Shown piece by piece: positions 43,270 through 45,653 of a stretch of DNA of 45,653 bases (position 1 is its first letter; the number at the start of each line of letters is the position of its first letter). The notes beneath the pieces are model-generated. The model was not told where the DNA came from, searched no databases, and saw only the letters and a program-made list of their open reading frames with translations. The position numbers were made by a program, and so were the translations under genes. Source of the stretch: Falsiroseomonas oryziterrae (GTDB lineage Bacteria; Pseudomonadota; Alphaproteobacteria; Acetobacterales; Acetobacteraceae); the NCBI RefSeq assembly GCF_021864505.1, contig NZ_JAKJIB010000005.1, positions 1 to 45,653 on the forward strand, read 5' to 3'.

Positions 43270-43440
43270 ACGAGGGACCGCTTCCCGCCCGAGGCGGTCC
43301 GATTGCCTACCGAGTTCAGATAGCGACCTCGATGTATTGGCATCGTCGGTTGCGCGTCCCCGCATCCCCGAATTTCCATCGAAAGCAAAGCGCTCGAAGA
43401 ACCCCGTATCCAGCGATGACGGGGTTCGAAAGCGGAGGGC
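43270..43440 (+). repeat. Dispersed intergenic repeat, copy D
   Basis: This is the fullest copy. Its left part (CGCTTCCCGCCC, GCGGTCCGATT, then the core 43323-43367) matches copy A, with the core identical at 43 of 45 bases. Its right part (CGCATCCCCGAATTTC, then GAAGAACCCCGTATCC and GTTCGAAAGC) matches copy C. Two internal inverted repeats (43275-43300 and 43399-43427) would fold its RNA. No open frame in it looks like a real gene. Confidence 0.75.
43399..43427. terminator. Nine-bp hairpin between convergent genes
   Basis: GAACCCCGT and ACGGGGTTC are perfect complements separated by 11 bases. The stem lies between the convergent kinase and NnrS genes, inside repeat copy D. There is no T-tract. 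It may serve as a bidirectional terminator; the equivalent arm is not conserved in copy C. Confidence 0.4.
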
Positions 43441-43536
43441 GGATAGCCTACTTTGTGCGTTTCGCGTTTGCCCCATTCCCCCCTGCGTCGACTTACCGCC
43501 TGGCCAACTGCCGATTTCACCTCGCAACGGCCGCGC

Positions 43537-44766
43537 TTAGCCGGGTTTGCCATCTGGCCGGGGTGCCAGCAGCATCGGCCCGAAGACGGCCAGGAAGACG
43601 GAAAAGGCTGAGATCCAAAGCACCGCGGCTGCAGCCAGGGCTGTCCCCGCCGGGAGCGCCAGACCGCCGAAGACACGCAGCAGGACGGCGCCAATCAGCA
43701 GGCCGTAGGCTGCCGCCATGGACGACGTGGCCGTCAGGTCTCGGCCGGTGTGCCCAAGCGTCGCCCGCGTCATCACCGCCAGGATCATCAGCGCGATGGC
43801 GCCAGCCGCCTGCAGGTGCAGCCAGGCGCCCGCCCAGGGCGCTGCGGCGACCAGGAAGGCGGGCTTGAGTAGCAGCGCGGCGGGGATCAGCGCGTAGGCA
43901 GCATGCAGGACCCACAGCAACGGCTCCTGTCCCGTCCGCAGCCCGTGCCAGCGCGACAGGCGCAGTGCGGCTAGCAGCCCGGCCGCGGCCGCCACGCCGC
44001 CGGAGAGCACGCTGCCCGGCGCTGCGAGATCGACCAGGGCCACCGCGATCAACGACAGGATGCCTGCGCGATCCACGCCCGGCAGCGGCCGAAGCTCCAC
44101 CGGGCGCCCCGCCCGACGCAGCGCGTTCAGCGTGAAGGCCGGCAGGATCCGGCCGCCGATCAACCCGACGAGGACGAGCGCGACGTTGAGGGCAAGCATC
44201 TGCCCGGCCGCCCATGTGCCGGCGAACCAGCCGGCTGCCTCGCCCAGCATCAGCAGGTCGCCCGTCCAGAACATCAGGATCAGGGCAGGCGGTCCGAACA
44301 GTCTCGGCGTCCGAGCCGCGAGGACGGCGGGCAGGATCGTCAGAAGGAGTGCGGGGATCGGCAGCAGCGCCATGACTGCCGCGACCGAGGGCGGCAGGAG
44401 CACGCCCGGCAGCAGCACCAACCGCGCGGCGAGGAACAGCGCTGCGAGTCCGATCACCGGCCAGCCGGCGTAGCCAGGGCGTCCGGTCCAGTTCGGCACG
44501 GCGGTCAGCAGGAAGCCGCACATCGCCGCGCCGACGAAGCCCGCGATCATCTCGTGCGCGTGCCAGCGAACGCCGGGGAGCAGGCCCTCGGGTAGCCGCG
44601 CCTCGTGCAGCGCCGCGGTCCAGACCAGCATCGCCGCGACGGCCCACAGGCCGCAGAGCAGGAAGAAGGGCCGGAAGCCGTGCCGGAACAGCGGCACGGC
44701 AAAGGGCATCGGGCGCGCGGCAGGCGAAGCAGGCCGCGTGGGCTCCGCGACGGCCGGGACGGTCAC
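43537..44766 (-). CDS. nnrS: NnrS family haem-copper membrane protein
   Basis: A 409-residue integral membrane protein with about twelve hydrophobic helices. The family landmarks are FRHGFRPFFLLCGLWA at the start, VRWHAHEMIAGFVGAAMCGFLLTAVPNWTG (histidines that bind haem or copper, split here over residues about 67-96), GGRILPAFTLNAL and the later TRATLGHTGRDL. NnrS proteins are associated with nitric-oxide and nitrosative-stress tolerance and with denitrification gene clusters. The start is GTG, overlapping the carbonic anhydrase stop, so the two are translationally coupled. No nitric oxide reductase is in the window; the rest of the cluster may lie beyond the right edge. Confidence 0.92.
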   Translation of the reverse strand: MTVPAVAEPTRPASPAARPMPFAVPLFRHGFRPFFLLCGLWAVAAMLVWTAALHEARLPEGLLPGVRWHAHEMIAGFVGAAMCGFLLTAVPNWTGRPGYAGWPVIGLAALFLAARLVLLPGVLLPPSVAAVMALLPIPALLLTILPAVLAARTPRLFGPPALILMFWTGDLLMLGEAAGWFAGTWAAGQMLALNVALVLVGLIGGRILPAFTLNALRRAGRPVELRPLPGVDRAGILSLIAVALVDLAAPGSVLSGGVAAAAGLLAALRLSRWHGLRTGQEPLLWVLHAAYALIPAALLLKPAFLVAAAPWAGAWLHLQAAGAIALMILAVMTRATLGHTGRDLTATSSMAAAYGLLIGAVLLRVFGGLALPAGTALAAAAVLWISAFSVFLAVFGPMLLAPRPDGKPG

Positions 44767-45479
44767 CGGGGCGGCTCCGCCACGGCGCGACCCATGGCCG
44801 GCGCAGGCGGCATGCCGCGGTCCACCTGACGGAACGGGCCTTCCGGACTCTCCGCAGCCTGCAGCAGGCCCCAGCCGAAGTGGAAGTACCAGCCGTGCAG
44901 GGAGAGGCGGCCATCCGCGACCCGCTCGGCGACGAAAGGGTAGGTGTGGAGGTGCCGCAGGCTCGCCAGAACCGCCGCCTGCTCCGCGCGGCGCGCGATC
45001 ACCGGCCGCTCGGCCTCGGTGACCAGCCCGTCCATCTCGTCGCGCACCTCCGATGCGATGCCGACCCAGTCGGAGACGAAGTCGAAGCGGCGGCCGCCGT
45101 GGTCGTGCTCCAGCAGGCAGCGCACGCCGGCGCAGAAGCTGTGCCCGAGGACGATCACGTGCCGCACGCCGAGCGCGACGACACCGAACTCGATCGCCGC
45201 CGAGGTGCCGCGCGGGCGGTGGTCCGGCTCGTAGGTCGGCACCAGGGCTGCGACGTTGCGCACGACGAAGAGGTCGCCGGGCTCCGCGCCGCAGATGATG
45301 GCGGGGTCGCTGCGGCTGTCCGAGCAGGCGATCACCATCACCTCCGGCCGCTGCCCGTCGAGGAGCGTGTCGTAGAGCTCGTGGTCGTTCTCGAAGTGCT
45401 GGTCGCGGAAGCGATCGAAGCCGTCGACGAGGCGACGCAGCGCTCCGCTGTTCGGCCGGGGCGGGCGGGCGGTGGCCAT
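44763..45479 (-). CDS. Beta-class carbonic anhydrase
   Basis: A 238-residue zinc enzyme interconverting CO2 and bicarbonate. Zinc ligands are Cys52 (ACSDSR, with Asp54 and Arg56 as the catalytic dyad), His113 and Cys116 (LGHSFCAG). FVVRNVAALVP and GTSAAIEFGVVALGV are further family blocks. ATG 45479 gives the normal N-terminus (ALRRLVDGFDRFRDQHF); the frame further upstream overlaps the preceding gene. It starts one base after that gene's stop and overlaps nnrS downstream, so all three form one leftward operon. The pairing with NnrS suggests a metabolic or stress role rather than only CO2 fixation. Confidence 0.93.
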   Translation of the reverse strand: MATARPPRPNSGALRRLVDGFDRFRDQHFENDHELYDTLLDGQRPEVMVIACSDSRSDPAIICGAEPGDLFVVRNVAALVPTYEPDHRPRGTSAAIEFGVVALGVRHVIVLGHSFCAGVRCLLEHDHGGRRFDFVSDWVGIASEVRDEMDGLVTEAERPVIARRAEQAAVLASLRHLHTYPFVAERVADGRLSLHGWYFHFGWGLLQAAESPEGPFRQVDRGMPPAPAMGRAVAEPPR

Positions 45480-45480
45480 C

Positions 45481-45653
45481 TCAGGCGAACCCCTGCAGGG
45501 GCAGGATCCCGAAGCGGCCGCCCGCCGGCACGGCCTCGAGGGCCGTGGGAACGCGCAGCAGGCCGTCGGCGGTGCGCAGGCGGTCCCGCACATGCACCCG
45601 CGTCACGCCGAGCGCGGCCATCAGCGCCGCGTGCCGCGCGCCGAGGCGTGTGC
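45481..45653 (-). CDS. C-terminal end of an unidentified protein (partial)
   Basis: The frame is open from the right window edge to a TGA at 45483-45481 and codes for 56 residues, including ARHAALMAALGVTRVHVRD, then TADGLLRVPTALEAVPAGG and the end GILPLQGFA. The ADGL-VP-ALEAVPAGG pattern resembles the last domain of MoeA-type molybdopterin transferases, which would fit beside nnrS in a molybdenum-dependent denitrification cluster. The LGVTRVHV stretch also recalls Crp/Fnr helix-turn-helix segments. I cannot decide from this fragment. It ends one base before the carbonic anhydrase start. Confidence 0.5.
   Translation of the reverse strand, partial: TRLGARHAALMAALGVTRVHVRDRLRTADGLLRVPTALEAVPAGGRFGILPLQGFA

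Larger units (their letters stand above)
43074..43536. other. Gap between convergent genes with repeat copy D
   Basis: These 463 bases separate the histidine kinase stop from the NnrS stop. Frames here are short and overlap the repeat. GGACCGC (43275-43281) pairs with GCGGTCC (43294-43300), and GAACCCCGT (43399-43407) with ACGGGGTTC (43419-43427); the second stem has nine pairs and an 11-base loop and could end transcription in both directions. Most of the right half is copy D of the dispersed repeat. Confidence 0.6.

Noticed and set aside
1-45653. CRISPR array, tRNA, rRNA, prophage or intact insertion sequence
   Set aside because: No regular spaced repeats, no tRNA- or rRNA-like sequence and no integrase, phage or transposase gene were found on either strand.

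Overview
The window is very GC-rich, has dense codirectional gene runs, and carries four Bug-type solute receptors of tripartite tricarboxylate transporters (TTT), three IclR-type regulators and many GTG starts. This fits an Acetobacteraceae-like alphaproteobacterium (Roseomonas-type). That placement is an inference from gene content and composition; there is no rRNA or other marker gene here.

Layout. (1) 1-7316 looks like a sugar-acid or aldonolactone catabolic locus. Leftward lie an ABC permease (partial), a sugar-type solute-binding protein, an IclR regulator fused to an SMP-30/gluconolactonase domain, and a second IclR regulator. Rightward from the same intergenic operator lie a DHDPS/KDG-aldolase-like enzyme, a Bug receptor and an enolase-superfamily sugar-acid dehydratase. 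The dehydratase is interrupted by an in-frame TGA where a Trp is expected. Lactonase, dehydratase and aldolase are consecutive steps of non-phosphorylative sugar-acid breakdown. (2) 8181-10920 holds a ThDP-dependent enzyme divergent from a leaderless periplasmic-binding-fold protein. (3) 10931-17821 has two tandem Bug receptors divergent from an IclR - ThDP enzyme - luciferase-like monooxygenase - Bug operon, which ends at a perfect 17-bp hairpin. (4) 17952-24282 has a tannase/feruloyl-esterase-family protein and a ROK regulator, divergent from an oligopeptide-type binding protein translationally coupled to a CocE/NonD hydrolase. (5) 24727-32897 has a leftward operon of arylsulfatase, small outer-membrane barrel and octaheme cytochrome with HEAT/TPR repeats, then an AraC regulator divergent from a DUF2092 protein and a small basic protein. 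(6) 33031-34845 has a DUF4239 membrane protein and an outer-membrane barrel. (7) 35385-39715 is a MacAB/DevBCA-like export cassette (membrane fusion protein, FtsX-type permease, ATPase). (8) 39760-43073 has cytochrome b561 and a PepSY protein, divergent from a second PepSY protein and an OmpR/EnvZ-type two-component system, around an operator with 11-bp periodic half-sites. (9) 43537-45653 has NnrS, a beta-carbonic anhydrase and a gene end cut by the window edge.

The four larger gene-free gaps (7317-8180, 24283-24726, 34846-35384, 43074-43536) each carry a diverged copy of one short dispersed repeat, always in the same orientation. I saw no tRNA, rRNA, CRISPR array or intact insertion sequence. 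The most unusual items are the regulator-lactonase fusion, the single nonsense codon in the dehydratase, the octaheme/HEAT/TPR cytochrome operon, the dispersed repeat family and the two-component operator.
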